A stretch of 64,000 nucleotides of DNA from Mangrovimonas yunxiaonensis (GTDB lineage: Bacteria; Bacteroidota; Bacteroidia; Flavobacteriales; Flavobacteriaceae). Of this stretch, positions 33,752 through 42,379 are shown in pieces (position 1 is the first letter of the stretch; every line of letters starts with the position of its first letter). Under the pieces are notes generated by a model. The model was not told the DNA's origin. It did no database searches and was given only the letters and a program-made list of their open reading frames with translations. The translations under genes were made by a program, and so were the position numbers. The stretch spans positions 62,001-126,000 of the forward strand of contig NZ_JPFK01000007.1 of NCBI RefSeq assembly GCF_000733475.1, in the 5' to 3' direction.

Positions 33752-34813
33752 TTAATATCTATAAACCATAGCGTTTATGTGCATGCCTGCACCAACGCTT
33801 GCAAATATAATAACATCGCCTGTTGTTAGGGTGTGGTTTTTTAATTTATTGCGTTTTACCAAATCGAACAGTGTGGGAATGGTGGCTACAGAGCTGTTTC
33901 CTAGCGTGTGAATGCTCATAGGGGTAACATCTTTGGGTTCGGGGGTTTTATAAAGTCGGTAAAACCGTTTAATAATGGCTTCGTCCATCTTTTCGTTGGC
34001 TTGATGGATGAATATTTTTTTCACGTCCTTTATATCAACACCACTATTATCAAGACAAGTTTTCATGGCTTTTGGAACCTGGGTAAGGGCAAATTCGTAA
34101 ATTTTTCTGCCGTGCATTTTAATGTACCTTGTATCGGGGTCTAGCCTAGTGTTGTTCGATTTTCCAAAGTGCAGATAATAGGCTTCATCGTAAGTAAAGC
34201 TAGCAGTTTCATGGGCTAAAATACCGCTGTCCTTTTCGTCGGTAGCTTCAATAACCGTAGCACCAGCTCCATCAGAGAAAATCATGGAATCGCGGTCGTG
34301 TTTATCGACAACCCTAGAAAGGGTTTCGGTACCAATAACCAAGCATTTTTTTGCCATACCAGCTTTAATAAAAGCTTGGGCCTGAATAACCCCTTCTACC
34401 CAGCCCGGACAACCAAACAGGATGTCGTAGGCCACACATTTTGGGTTTTTAATACGTAGAGTGTGTTTTATTCTAGCGGCCAAACCTGGCAGAATATCAC
34501 TTTGTATGGTTTGGTGCTTAACATCTCCAAAGTTGTGAGCCGTAATAATATAATCTAAAGTCTCTGGGTCTATGTTGGCATGGCCTATGGCCTTTTCGGC
34601 GGCAAAGGCTCCAATGTCTGAAGCGGTTAAATGGGCATCGACGTAACGCCTTTCTATAATGCCAGTAATGGCCTCGAATTTTTTAACAATAACATCGTTT
34701 GTCGATTCGATATAAGAGCCATCGGTATTTAAAAATTCATGGTTGTGAAATCCCGAGTTTTTTTCAATGTTACCTGGGATATAAGAGCCGCTACCTGTAA
34801 TTTTTATAGACAT
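33752..34813 (-). CDS. 3-oxoacyl-ACP synthase III family (FabH-like)
   Basis: This thiolase-fold enzyme of 353 residues has the triad C135 (in LFGCPGWVEG), H270 (in FIHQANEK) and N306 (in LGNSSVAT). GCPGW replaces the usual ACSGF around the nucleophile, so substrate choice may differ from housekeeping FabH. The start is ATG 34813, as an upstream GTG adds unlikely residues. It leads a cluster with a methyltransferase and GT2. A role in a special fatty or polyketide-like lipid is inference. Confidence 0.88.
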   Translation of the reverse strand: MSIKITGSGSYIPGNIEKNSGFHNHEFLNTDGSYIESTNDVIVKKFEAITGIIERRYVDAHLTASDIGAFAAEKAIGHANIDPETLDYIITAHNFGDVKHQTIQSDILPGLAARIKHTLRIKNPKCVAYDILFGCPGWVEGVIQAQAFIKAGMAKKCLVIGTETLSRVVDKHDRDSMIFSDGAGATVIEATDEKDSGILAHETASFTYDEAYYLHFGKSNNTRLDPDTRYIKMHGRKIYEFALTQVPKAMKTCLDNSGVDIKDVKKIFIHQANEKMDEAIIKRFYRLYKTPEPKDVTPMSIHTLGNSSVATIPTLFDLVKRNKLKNHTLTTGDVIIFASVGAGMHINAMVYRY

Positions 34814-34942
34814 AACCGTTGTATTTTTTGGCGTTAATAACACGTATTAAAGAACTAAGCTATGGATTTAATCATAAACAGCAGAAGGTTTTGGGAAGTA
34901 TTTAAGAAAAAAAGCTGTTTTTGTAGGTGGGTAAAGACATAA

Positions 34943-34972
34943 AAAAAGCACCTATAAACTATAGGTGCTTTT
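34943..34972 (-). terminator. Rho-independent terminator after gcvP
   Basis: AAAGCACCTAT-AAACT-ATAGGTGCTTT followed on the minus strand by a U-run, 22 bp past the gcvP stop. Confidence 0.9.
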
Positions 34973-34993
34973 ATGATTTAAAAGGCTGTAAGA

Positions 34994-37843
34994 TTAAGCC
35001 TCCATGTATTCTTCGATAGGTGCGCAGGTGCAAATTAAATTGCGGTCTCCATAGGCATCGTCAACACGACGCACCGAAGGCCAGAACTTATTGTCTGCTA
35101 CAAACGCTAATGGATAGGCTGCTTTTTCTCTAGAATACGGAAGATTCCAGGTGTCTGCAGTAAGCATCTCTAAAGTGTGAGGCGCGTTTCTAAGGACGTT
35201 GTTAGGCTCGTCTTTAGATGCGGCATCGATTTCTTTTCTAATGGAAATCATGGCATCGCAGAACCTATCTAATTCCTCCTTGCTTTCACTTTCTGTAGGT
35301 TCGATCATTAGGGTGCCGGCCACCGGGAACGATACTGTTGGCGCATGAAAACCGTAGTCCATTAAACGTTTGGCAATATCGGTAACTTCAATACCATGAG
35401 CTTTAAACGGACGGCAGTCTACAATCATTTCGTGAGCGGCACGGCCTATTTCGCCAGAGTACAAGGTGTCGAAGTGTCCTTCAAGGCGCTGTTTCATGTA
35501 GTTGGCATTAAGAATGGCTATTTTAGTCGCATCGGTAACACCTTTGGCTCCTAACATTTTTATATATCCATAGGAAATTAAGCACACTAGCGCAGACCCA
35601 TAAGGAGCTGCAGATATGGCTGTGATGGCTTGGTCTCCTCCTGTTTTTACAACGGGGTTTCCGGGTAGGAAAGGAACCAATTGTTTGGCCACACAAATTG
35701 GGCCAACACCTGGGCCACCGCCACCATGTGGAATGGCAAAGGTTTTATGAAGGTTAAGATGACAAACATCGGCGCCAATTTGTCCTGGGTTGGTTAAACC
35801 TACTTGGGCATTCATGTTGGCACCATCCATATATACTTGTCCGCCGTTATCGTGAATAATTTGTGTAATTTCCTTAATGGCCGATTCGTACACACCGTGT
35901 GTAGATGGGTAAGTTACCATTAAGCACGATAGGTTGTCTTTGTGCAATTCGGCTTTTTCGCGTAAATCGTCAACGTCTATATTTCCTTTTTCGGTCGATT
36001 TGGTAACAACCACTTTCATGCCGGCCATAACAGCAGAGGCTGGGTTTGTACCGTGTGCCGAAGCAGGAATTAAGCAAATATTTCTATGATGATCGCCACG
36101 AGATTCGTGGTAAGCTTTAATAACCATTAAACCGGCAAACTCGCCTTGAGCGCCAGAGTTTGGTTGTAATGAAGTTGCGGCAAAACCTGTAATTTCTGTT
36201 AATTGGTCTTCAAGTTCCTTTAAAACAGTAAGGTAACCTTTGGCTTGTTTTGCTGGAACAAAAGGGTGCACATTTGCCCATTTAAAAATGCTTAATGGTA
36301 GCATTTCGGCAGCAGCATTCAATTTCATGGTACAAGAGCCAAGAGAGATCATCGAGTGGTTTAACGATAAATCTTTGCGTTCTAGTTTTTTAATATAACG
36401 CATTAACTCGGTCTCGGAGTGGTACTTGTTGAAAACAGTTTCGGTTAGGAATTCGGTTTGCCTTTGTAAGTTTTCAGGAATGGCACTTGTTTGAGGAATG
36501 TCATCGATGGTGAAGGCCTCTTTATTGGCGATTTCCGAGAAGACTAAAATTAAATAGTTAAGGTCGCGAACTGTCGTGGTTTCGTTAATGGAGATGGTTA
36601 CGGTGTTTTCATCTGGATAGAAGAAGTTAACCTTTTTCTCCTTAGCTATTTTTCTAACTTTCTTGGCATTGGTTTTAATTTGAAGGGTGTCGAAAAATGC
36701 TGTGTTTATTTGTTCAAACCCTAATTGCTTTAGAGCGTTAGATAACAAGGCTGCAGCGCTGTGTACACGGTTAGCAATAAATTCTAGACCTTTTGGCCCG
36801 TGGTAAACCCCATACATACCTGCCATAACGGCCAAGAGTACTTGTGCGGTACAGATGTTAGATGTCGCACGATCGCGTTTAATGTGCTGCTCGCGGGTTT
36901 GTAGTGCCATACGCAGGGCGCGGTTGCCATCTACGTCTTTGGTAACGCCAATAATACGTCCGGGGATTTCCCTTTTGTAAGCTTCTTTTGTCGCAAAGTA
37001 AGCAGCATGCGGGCCACCATAGCCCATAGGAATTCCAAAGCGTTGTGTGGTTCCTACAACCACATCGGCACCAAATTTTCCTGGGGCTTCTAATTTAACT
37101 AAGCTTAGAATATCGGCAGCTACGGCAACTTTAATGTTGTTGGCGTTGGCCTTTTCTATAAAGGTTTTAATATCGGTTACTTGACCATATTTTCCAGGGT
37201 ATTGTAGGATGGCCCCGAAAAATTCAGTAGAAAAATCGAATTCGTTCTCTTTTGCTACAACTAATTCTATGCCAATAGGAATGGCTCTGGTTTTTAGTAG
37301 TGATAGGGTTTGAGGGAGGATGTCTTCGGAAACGAAAAACTTGTTAACCCCAGCTTTTTTCTGTGCCCTATCGCGAACGGCAAATAGTAAGCTCATGGCC
37401 TCTGCAGCTGCGGTACTTTCATCTAAAAGCGATGCATTTGCAAGCTCCATACCTGTTAGGTCGGCAATCATGGTTTGGAAATTAAGCAAAGCTTCTAGGC
37501 GACCTTGGGCAATTTCTGCTTGATAAGGCGTGTATGCAGTATACCAACCTGGGTTTTCCAATATGTTGCGTTGGATTACTGCAGGGAGGATGGTGGGGTG
37601 ATAGCCCAGCCCGATGTAGGTTTTATATACCTTGTTCTTTTTAGAAAGGTTGTGGATGTGCACCAAGTATTCTTGTTCGCTCATGGCTTCGTCTAGCTCA
37701 AGCGGTTTTTCCAGTTTAATACCGTCTGGAAGGGTTTCAAAAATAAGTTGGTCCAAAGAGTCAACACCAATGGTGTTTAACATCTCTTTTTGTTCCTGTT
37801 GGTCTGGCCCAATATGGCGCAGTGCAAAAGATGTTGTATTCAT
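34994..37843 (-). CDS. gcvP: Glycine dehydrogenase (decarboxylating), P protein
   Basis: The fused single-chain P protein of 949 residues. The N-terminal half (about 1-440) is the non-catalytic copy and the C-terminal half carries the PLP Lys in HLNLHKTFAIPHGGGGPG (about residue 705). It decarboxylates glycine and passes aminomethyl to lipoyl-GcvH. No gcvH or gcvT lies nearby. A single gene with its own promoter (37870-37877) and terminator. I see no glycine riboswitch in its short leader of about 22 nt. Confidence 0.98.
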   Translation of the reverse strand: MNTTSFALRHIGPDQQEQKEMLNTIGVDSLDQLIFETLPDGIKLEKPLELDEAMSEQEYLVHIHNLSKKNKVYKTYIGLGYHPTILPAVIQRNILENPGWYTAYTPYQAEIAQGRLEALLNFQTMIADLTGMELANASLLDESTAAAEAMSLLFAVRDRAQKKAGVNKFFVSEDILPQTLSLLKTRAIPIGIELVVAKENEFDFSTEFFGAILQYPGKYGQVTDIKTFIEKANANNIKVAVAADILSLVKLEAPGKFGADVVVGTTQRFGIPMGYGGPHAAYFATKEAYKREIPGRIIGVTKDVDGNRALRMALQTREQHIKRDRATSNICTAQVLLAVMAGMYGVYHGPKGLEFIANRVHSAAALLSNALKQLGFEQINTAFFDTLQIKTNAKKVRKIAKEKKVNFFYPDENTVTISINETTTVRDLNYLILVFSEIANKEAFTIDDIPQTSAIPENLQRQTEFLTETVFNKYHSETELMRYIKKLERKDLSLNHSMISLGSCTMKLNAAAEMLPLSIFKWANVHPFVPAKQAKGYLTVLKELEDQLTEITGFAATSLQPNSGAQGEFAGLMVIKAYHESRGDHHRNICLIPASAHGTNPASAVMAGMKVVVTKSTEKGNIDVDDLREKAELHKDNLSCLMVTYPSTHGVYESAIKEITQIIHDNGGQVYMDGANMNAQVGLTNPGQIGADVCHLNLHKTFAIPHGGGGPGVGPICVAKQLVPFLPGNPVVKTGGDQAITAISAAPYGSALVCLISYGYIKMLGAKGVTDATKIAILNANYMKQRLEGHFDTLYSGEIGRAAHEMIVDCRPFKAHGIEVTDIAKRLMDYGFHAPTVSFPVAGTLMIEPTESESKEELDRFCDAMISIRKEIDAASKDEPNNVLRNAPHTLEMLTADTWNLPYSREKAAYPLAFVADNKFWPSVRRVDDAYGDRNLICTCAPIEEYMEA

Positions 37844-37869
37844 TGAAAAATTAGTTGCGTTTAAAGGCG

Positions 37870-37877
37870 CAAAATTA
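37870..37877 (-). promoter_or_regulatory. Predicted -7 box (TAATTTTG) for gcvP
   Basis: Exact TAnnTTTG on the minus strand, 26 bases before the ATG. Confidence 0.55.
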
Positions 37878-37951
37878 CGGAATAATTCAGGGTTTTTTGT
37901 TAAAGCATGCTAAAGTTTTTAACCAAAAATTATGGTTATTAACACATTGCC

Positions 37952-37959
37952 TATTTTTG
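37952..37959 (+). promoter_or_regulatory. Predicted -7 box (TATTTTTG) for the UbiA-like gene
   Basis: Exact TAnnTTTG ending 4 bases before the ATG at 37964, so the predicted +1 falls on the start codon. No clear -33 element. Confidence 0.5.
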
Positions 37960-37963
37960 TGGT

Positions 37964-38791
37964 ATGCAAATGCTAAAACAGAGTTTCGATTTTTATTTAA
38001 ACAGCAGCATTCATGTGGCTTTAAATGCTGTGGCGTTATCTTGGGTAACAGGCATAACATTTCATTTGCCTGTTGATGGGGCGGTGTTGTGGTTTGTGTT
38101 TTTTGCATCGGTTACGGGGTACAATTTTGTGAAGTATTCTGGATTAGCCAAATTTCATCATCGGCAGTTGGCAAATTGGTTGCGTGCCATACAGCTGTTT
38201 TCCCTTTTTTGTTTTGTTGCCATGCTTGTTTATTTTTTTAAATTAAGGCCGCAAACGTGGTGGTATGTTTTGGGTGTGGCGGTCATGACGTTTTTGTACG
38301 CGGTGCCATTTCTTCCCCAAAAGTATGTGCTAGATAAGCACGGGAACTTACGTAATATAGGTGGATTAAAAGTGTATATTATTGCGTTGGTGTGGGCCGT
38401 AGTTACAGTGGTTTTGCCGTTAGTGAATGGTCGGTATATCTTTGATTTTGACTGCCTTATAACACTTGTTCAGCGGTTTGTATTTGTGTTGGTTTTAATG
38501 CTGCCTTTCGAGATTCGAGATTTGCAATTTGATAGTTTAAAGCTAGCGACTATACCGCAACGGATAGGTGTTTTAAAAACCAAGGTTCTAGGGAGTTTGG
38601 GTTTGGTTGTATTTTCCTTGTTGGAATTTGTAAAAGACGATGTTTCTTTTAGGCTGGTTGTGCCCATGTTGGTTATTTCTGTAATAACCTTGGGTTTTTT
38701 ATGGTTTTCTAAGGGTAACCAGGGAAGGTATTACTGCGCCTTTTGGGTAGAGGGTATTCCTATGATGTGGTTGTTATTGTTGCTTTTTTAA
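37964..38791 (+). CDS. Polytopic membrane protein, UbiA-prenyltransferase-like
   Basis: The 275-residue protein has about eight or nine membrane helices with a UbiA-like rhythm. The second Asp-rich region is recognisable as EIRDLQFDSLKLATIPQRIG (about 184-203). The first, normally NDxxDxxxD, is replaced by VTGYNFVKYSGLAKFHHRQL, which has no Asp pair. A standard Mg-prenyl-diphosphate site is therefore incomplete. It may be a divergent prenyltransferase-fold protein with changed or no catalysis. It is divergent from gcvP and overlaps a convergent small gene by 18 bp. Confidence 0.6.
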   Translation: MQMLKQSFDFYLNSSIHVALNAVALSWVTGITFHLPVDGAVLWFVFFASVTGYNFVKYSGLAKFHHRQLANWLRAIQLFSLFCFVAMLVYFFKLRPQTWWYVLGVAVMTFLYAVPFLPQKYVLDKHGNLRNIGGLKVYIIALVWAVVTVVLPLVNGRYIFDFDCLITLVQRFVFVLVLMLPFEIRDLQFDSLKLATIPQRIGVLKTKVLGSLGLVVFSLLEFVKDDVSFRLVVPMLVISVITLGFLWFSKGNQGRYYCAFWVEGIPMMWLLLLLF

Positions 38792-39037
38792 CGCTTGTTT
38801 AAATTGCTGTTGCAGGTTTTGTTTTTCTGAGGTGTTTAGGCAATTTAATTGCGAACGCTCAATGGCCTGAGTAAGTTTTTTATTTTTACATACATAGGTG
38901 CGTGTTATGCGGCACCAAACATACCTAAAGTATAGTTTAACCTTTTCTAAAAATGAGGCTTCTTTGTATTGTGCTTTGTCGCAAATGAGTTTGGCCTCGT
39001 CGCAGGAGATAAATAAAAAGGATTGTTTTTTCTTCAT
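38774..39037 (-). CDS. Small protein downstream of an ECF sigma gene, possible degenerate anti-sigma
   Basis: The 87-residue protein starts at ATG 39037, one base after the sigma stop. It opens FLFISCDEAKLICDKAQYKE, which resembles the zinc-finger anti-sigma proteins often found next to flavobacterial ECF sigmas. The expected HxxxCxxC is changed: YFRYVWCRITRTYVC keeps a Cys but His becomes Arg and the second CxxC is broken. No membrane helix is seen. A regulator of the upstream sigma is the best guess, from context. Confidence 0.55.
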   Translation of the reverse strand: MKKKQSFLFISCDEAKLICDKAQYKEASFLEKVKLYFRYVWCRITRTYVCKNKKLTQAIERSQLNCLNTSEKQNLQQQFKQALKKQQ

Positions 39038-39038
39038 A

Positions 39039-39590
39039 TTAAAACCAGGTTTTTTCCATGCAGTCTGCCATAGCGTTTCTTGCTCTATGAACAATTACCC
39101 AGAGGTTAGACGCAGTAATATTTAATTCATTACAAATGGTTTCGGTGTCAAGTCCTTCAATGGTTTTCATTCTAAAAACGGCGGCTTGTTTTTCTGGGAG
39201 TTTTTCCAGGCACTTGAAAATGGCCTTACCAAGCTCGTCGTTTTCTAGGGTGTCCTCGGCCGTTTTGTCGAAGGGGTCGGCTACTTGTGCTTCAAGCCAG
39301 TCAGTTTCATCTTCGTTAAGGGTGTAGTTAATTTTAACTTCGGCCTGTCCCTTTTTGGAGTTGCTTTTGCGATAGTAGTCAATAATTTTTCGCTTTAAAA
39401 TGGCAATAAGCCATGTGCGCTCACTGGCATCGCCCTTAAAGTTTTCCATGGACTTTAATGCAGCAAAAAACGTGTCTTGAACCAAATCCTTCGCCATTTC
39501 GCGGTCGTTAACCCGGGAAATGGTATAGTTAAACAAATAATCGGAATATCTGTTAATCCAATTGTCGGGATTTAGTTTGCGTTTTGGCAT
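39039..39590 (-). CDS. ECF-type RNA polymerase sigma factor
   Basis: The 183-residue protein has region 2 (about 10-85, with DREMAKDLVQDTFFAALKS and ERTWLIAILKRKIIDYYR) and region 4 (about 125-180, with GLDTETICNELNITASNLWV as the HTH). The form is close to the sigma-70 family members paired with small zinc-finger proteins. A promoter box at 39609-39616 sits in the gap after the M3 peptidase gene. Confidence 0.93.
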   Translation of the reverse strand: MPKRKLNPDNWINRYSDYLFNYTISRVNDREMAKDLVQDTFFAALKSMENFKGDASERTWLIAILKRKIIDYYRKSNSKKGQAEVKINYTLNEDETDWLEAQVADPFDKTAEDTLENDELGKAIFKCLEKLPEKQAAVFRMKTIEGLDTETICNELNITASNLWVIVHRARNAMADCMEKTWF

Positions 39591-39608
39591 TGAAGCTCAT
39601 TGTTTCTT

Positions 39609-39616
39609 CAAATGTA
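39609..39616 (-). promoter_or_regulatory. Predicted -7 box (TACATTTG) for the third ECF sigma gene
   Basis: Exact TAnnTTTG on the minus strand, 18 bases before the ATG at 39590. Confidence 0.5.
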
Positions 39617-39630
39617 GTGAAAAATCTATT

Positions 39631-41664
39631 CTATTTCTCAATCAACCCAGCGCGTTTCAATAAGGCTTCTGGTTGTGGTTCTTTTCCGCGAAAGCGTTTG
39701 TAAAGTGTCATGGGATCTTCGGTTCCACCTTGCGAAAGCACGTTGTCCTTAAATTTTTGAGCAACATTTTTGTTGAAAATGCCTTCTTCTTTAAAAAACT
39801 CGAAAGCATCGGCATCCAATACTTCAGCCCATTTGTAACTGTAGTAACCAGACGAATAACCACCTTGAAAAATATGTGAAAACGAAGTGCTCATACAGTT
39901 TTCTGGAGCATCTGGATATAGTTTGGTGTTTTCAAAGGCTTCAGTTTCGTGTGCTTTTACGTTTGTAATAGTCGTTGGGTCTGAACCATGCCAACTCATA
40001 TCCAGTAATCCAAAACTTAACTGACGTAAAGTTTGCATGCCTTCGTGGAAGGCGGCTGAAGCTTTTATTTTTTCAATTAAATCCATAGGAATCACGTCGC
40101 CGGTTTCATAGTGTGTGGCAAACAGTTCTAAAGCTTCTTTTTCGTAACACCAGTTTTCCAGCACCTGACTTGGTAGCTCCACAAAGTCCCAAAACACAGA
40201 GGTTCCCGATAAACTTGGGTAGGTGGTGTTGGCCAACATGCCGTGCAGTGCATGACCAAACTCATGGAACAGTGTAGTCACTTCGTTAAAAGTTAATAGC
40301 GAAGGTTTGGTTTTAGTGGGCTTGGTAAAGTTACATACAATAGAAATGTGTGGTCTGCTGTTTTCACCATTTTTTACATATTGCGGTTTGTAAACGGTCA
40401 TCCATGCACCATTGCGTTTCCCTGTTCTAGGGAAGAAATCCGCATAGAAAATAGAAACATATTCACCAGATTCATCTGTGACTTTATAGGTTAAAACATC
40501 TTCATGGTATTTGTCAATGGTATTGATTTCCTCAAACTGCAACCCATAAAGTTTATTAGCAATATTGAAAACACCATTAATCACGTTTTCAAGTTTAAAA
40601 TAGGGCTTTAGCTTTTCGTCGTCTAGATCGAATAGTTTTTGTTTTAGTTTTTCCGAATAGTAGGCACTGTCCCATTTTTGGAGTTGGTCAATACCATCCA
40701 ATGTTTTTGCAAAATCACTAAGTGTGTTAAACTCGCGTATGGCAGCAGGCTTGGCTTTTTCTAAAAGCTTGTTTAAAAAGGTTTCAACAGTTTCGGGAGT
40801 TTTAGCCATACGCTCTTCCAATACAAAATGCGCGTGGGTTTTATAGCCTAATAAATTGGCGCGTTTGTGACGTAGTTTGGCTATTTTAAGTACGATTTCT
40901 TGATTGTCTAATGCATCATTGTTAAACCCTTTTGCTCCAAACGCTAGAGCCAATTTTTTACGCAGCTCACGATTATCGGCATACGTCATAAACGGAATAT
41001 AGCTTGGATATTGTAAGGTAATCATCCAGCCGTCTTTACCTTTTTGTTCAGCAGTTTGTTTAGCTTCTTCTTTGGCGCTTTCTGGTAAGCCCGCTAAATC
41101 GGCTTCATGGGTAATGTGAAGTTGGTATTTGTTGGTTTCGGCCAAGACATTTTCACCGAATTTAAGTTTTAGTTGGCTTAGCGTTTTGTCTATTTCGCGA
41201 AGCTGTTGCTTTTGGTCCTCGGGTAAATTAGCACCGTTTCGAGAAAAGCTTTTGTATTTTTTATCGAGAAGCGTTTGCTGCTCTAAGGTTAAATTTAAGC
41301 GTTCCCGCTGCTCGTAAACTGTTTTTACGCGTTTAAATAAGGCTTCGTTTAAAGTAATGTCGTTACTGAATTCTGAGAGGAGCGGCGAAACGTCTTGAGC
41401 AATCTTTTGAATTTCGTCGTTGGTTTCGGCAGCATTCAAATTAAAGAAAATACTAGAAATGCGGTCTAATTGTTGGCCCGAAAAGTCTAGGGTTTCAATG
41501 GTGTTTTTAAAGGTAGGCGTTTCGGGGTTGTGTATAATAGCATCAATCTCGGCTTTAGCATCTGCAATGGCTTGTTTAAAGGCGGGAAGAAATGCGTCGT
41601 TTTCTATCTGGGAAAATGGCGCTGTGTGGTATGGTGTGTTGAATGTGTGGTTTAATAGATTCAT
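39631..41664 (-). CDS. M3 family oligopeptidase (oligopeptidase A/Dcp type)
   Basis: A cytosolic zinc metallopeptidase of 677 residues with HEFGH at 467-471 (in LFHEFGHALHGML) and the third zinc ligand further on in the M3 domain. No signal peptide is seen, and the N-terminal helical half is complete. It breaks down short peptides, including signal-peptide remnants. Oligopeptidase A and dipeptidyl carboxypeptidase cannot be separated from the sequence alone. Confidence 0.93.
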   Translation of the reverse strand: MNLLNHTFNTPYHTAPFSQIENDAFLPAFKQAIADAKAEIDAIIHNPETPTFKNTIETLDFSGQQLDRISSIFFNLNAAETNDEIQKIAQDVSPLLSEFSNDITLNEALFKRVKTVYEQRERLNLTLEQQTLLDKKYKSFSRNGANLPEDQKQQLREIDKTLSQLKLKFGENVLAETNKYQLHITHEADLAGLPESAKEEAKQTAEQKGKDGWMITLQYPSYIPFMTYADNRELRKKLALAFGAKGFNNDALDNQEIVLKIAKLRHKRANLLGYKTHAHFVLEERMAKTPETVETFLNKLLEKAKPAAIREFNTLSDFAKTLDGIDQLQKWDSAYYSEKLKQKLFDLDDEKLKPYFKLENVINGVFNIANKLYGLQFEEINTIDKYHEDVLTYKVTDESGEYVSIFYADFFPRTGKRNGAWMTVYKPQYVKNGENSRPHISIVCNFTKPTKTKPSLLTFNEVTTLFHEFGHALHGMLANTTYPSLSGTSVFWDFVELPSQVLENWCYEKEALELFATHYETGDVIPMDLIEKIKASAAFHEGMQTLRQLSFGLLDMSWHGSDPTTITNVKAHETEAFENTKLYPDAPENCMSTSFSHIFQGGYSSGYYSYKWAEVLDADAFEFFKEEGIFNKNVAQKFKDNVLSQGGTEDPMTLYKRFRGKEPQPEALLKRAGLIEK

Positions 41665-41755
41665 GCTAAGGTGTTTGAAAGTAATGGATTTCTTACTAAG
41701 AAATTGATATTCTGAATATTAACAAAATTTTAGTTTCTTGTTTGAAAGAAGATGT

Positions 41756-41853
41756 TATCTTTGCCAAGATTTTTCATAAGAGTTTTAAAAGGCATACCCT
41801 TTTAAAAATTGGTTAATAGCGCTAAAAGCCTCGGTTTTATACCGAGGCTTTTA
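41756..41853 (+). ncRNA. Candidate small RNA between the M3 peptidase and purE genes
   Basis: On the plus strand an exact -7 box TATCTTTG (41756-41763) is followed by about 85 bp with no ORF. It contains a perfect 10-bp hairpin, TTTTAAAAGG-CATAC-CCTTTTAAAA (41783-41807), and ends at the terminator hairpin 41824-41852. Promoter, folded body and terminator together look like a small RNA unit. The alternative is chance: the terminator serves purE on the other strand and works in both directions. Confidence 0.35.
41824..41853. terminator. Bidirectional rho-independent terminator at the purE stop
   Basis: AAAAGCCTCGG-TTTTATA-CCGAGGCTTTT. The minus-strand arm overlaps the purE stop codon; a T-run follows on the plus strand too. 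Confidence 0.88.
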
Positions 41854-42333
41854 TTTTAAGTCTTTGGCAGAGTCGTGAACTTTTGCCTTAAGATTCTCTT
41901 TATAGGCTACAATTTTATTTAAGATGTCGTTGTTCGAGCTGCCTAAAATTTGAGCGGCCAAAATGCCTGCATTTTTTGCGCCATCTAGAGCTACCGTAGC
42001 TACTGGTACTCCTCCTGGCATTTGTAAAATAGAGAGCACAGAGTCCCAACCATCGATAGAATTTCGACTTTTTACAGGCACGCCAATTACAGGAAGCGGC
42101 GATAACGATGCAACCATTCCTGGTAAATGTGCAGCACCGCCAGCTCCAGCAATAATAACGGCTATGCCTCTGTTGTGGGCATGGCTGCCGTAGTCGAACA
42201 ATTTGTCTGGCGTGCGGTGTGCCGAAACGATATCGACTTCTACGGCAATACCAAATTCCTTTAAAATATCAATAGCGTCTTGCATTACCGGCAAATCGCT
42301 TTTACTTCCCATGATAATTCCTACTTTGCTCAT
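41851..42333 (-). CDS. purE: N5-carboxyaminoimidazole ribonucleotide mutase
   Basis: The 160-residue class I PurE has the N-terminal [23 protein letters not shown] with the catalytic His, and [13 protein letters not shown]. It moves the carboxyl of N5-CAIR to make CAIR in purine synthesis. It works with PurK, encoded 46 bp upstream on the same strand. Confidence 0.98.
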   Translation of the reverse strand: MSKVGIIMGSKSDLPVMQDAIDILKEFGIAVEVDIVSAHRTPDKLFDYGSHAHNRGIAVIIAGAGGAAHLPGMVASLSPLPVIGVPVKSRNSIDGWDSVLSILQMPGGVPVATVALDGAKNAGILAAQILGSSNNDILNKIVAYKENLKAKVHDSAKDLK

Positions 42334-42379
42334 AAAATTTTATTTTGTTAGCTGAAGTGCCACTGTGCTTGGGCACACG

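Noticed and set aside
37844-37963. Glycine riboswitch upstream of gcvP
   Set aside because: The predicted leader is only about 22 nt and the intergenic DNA lacks the paired aptamer pattern.
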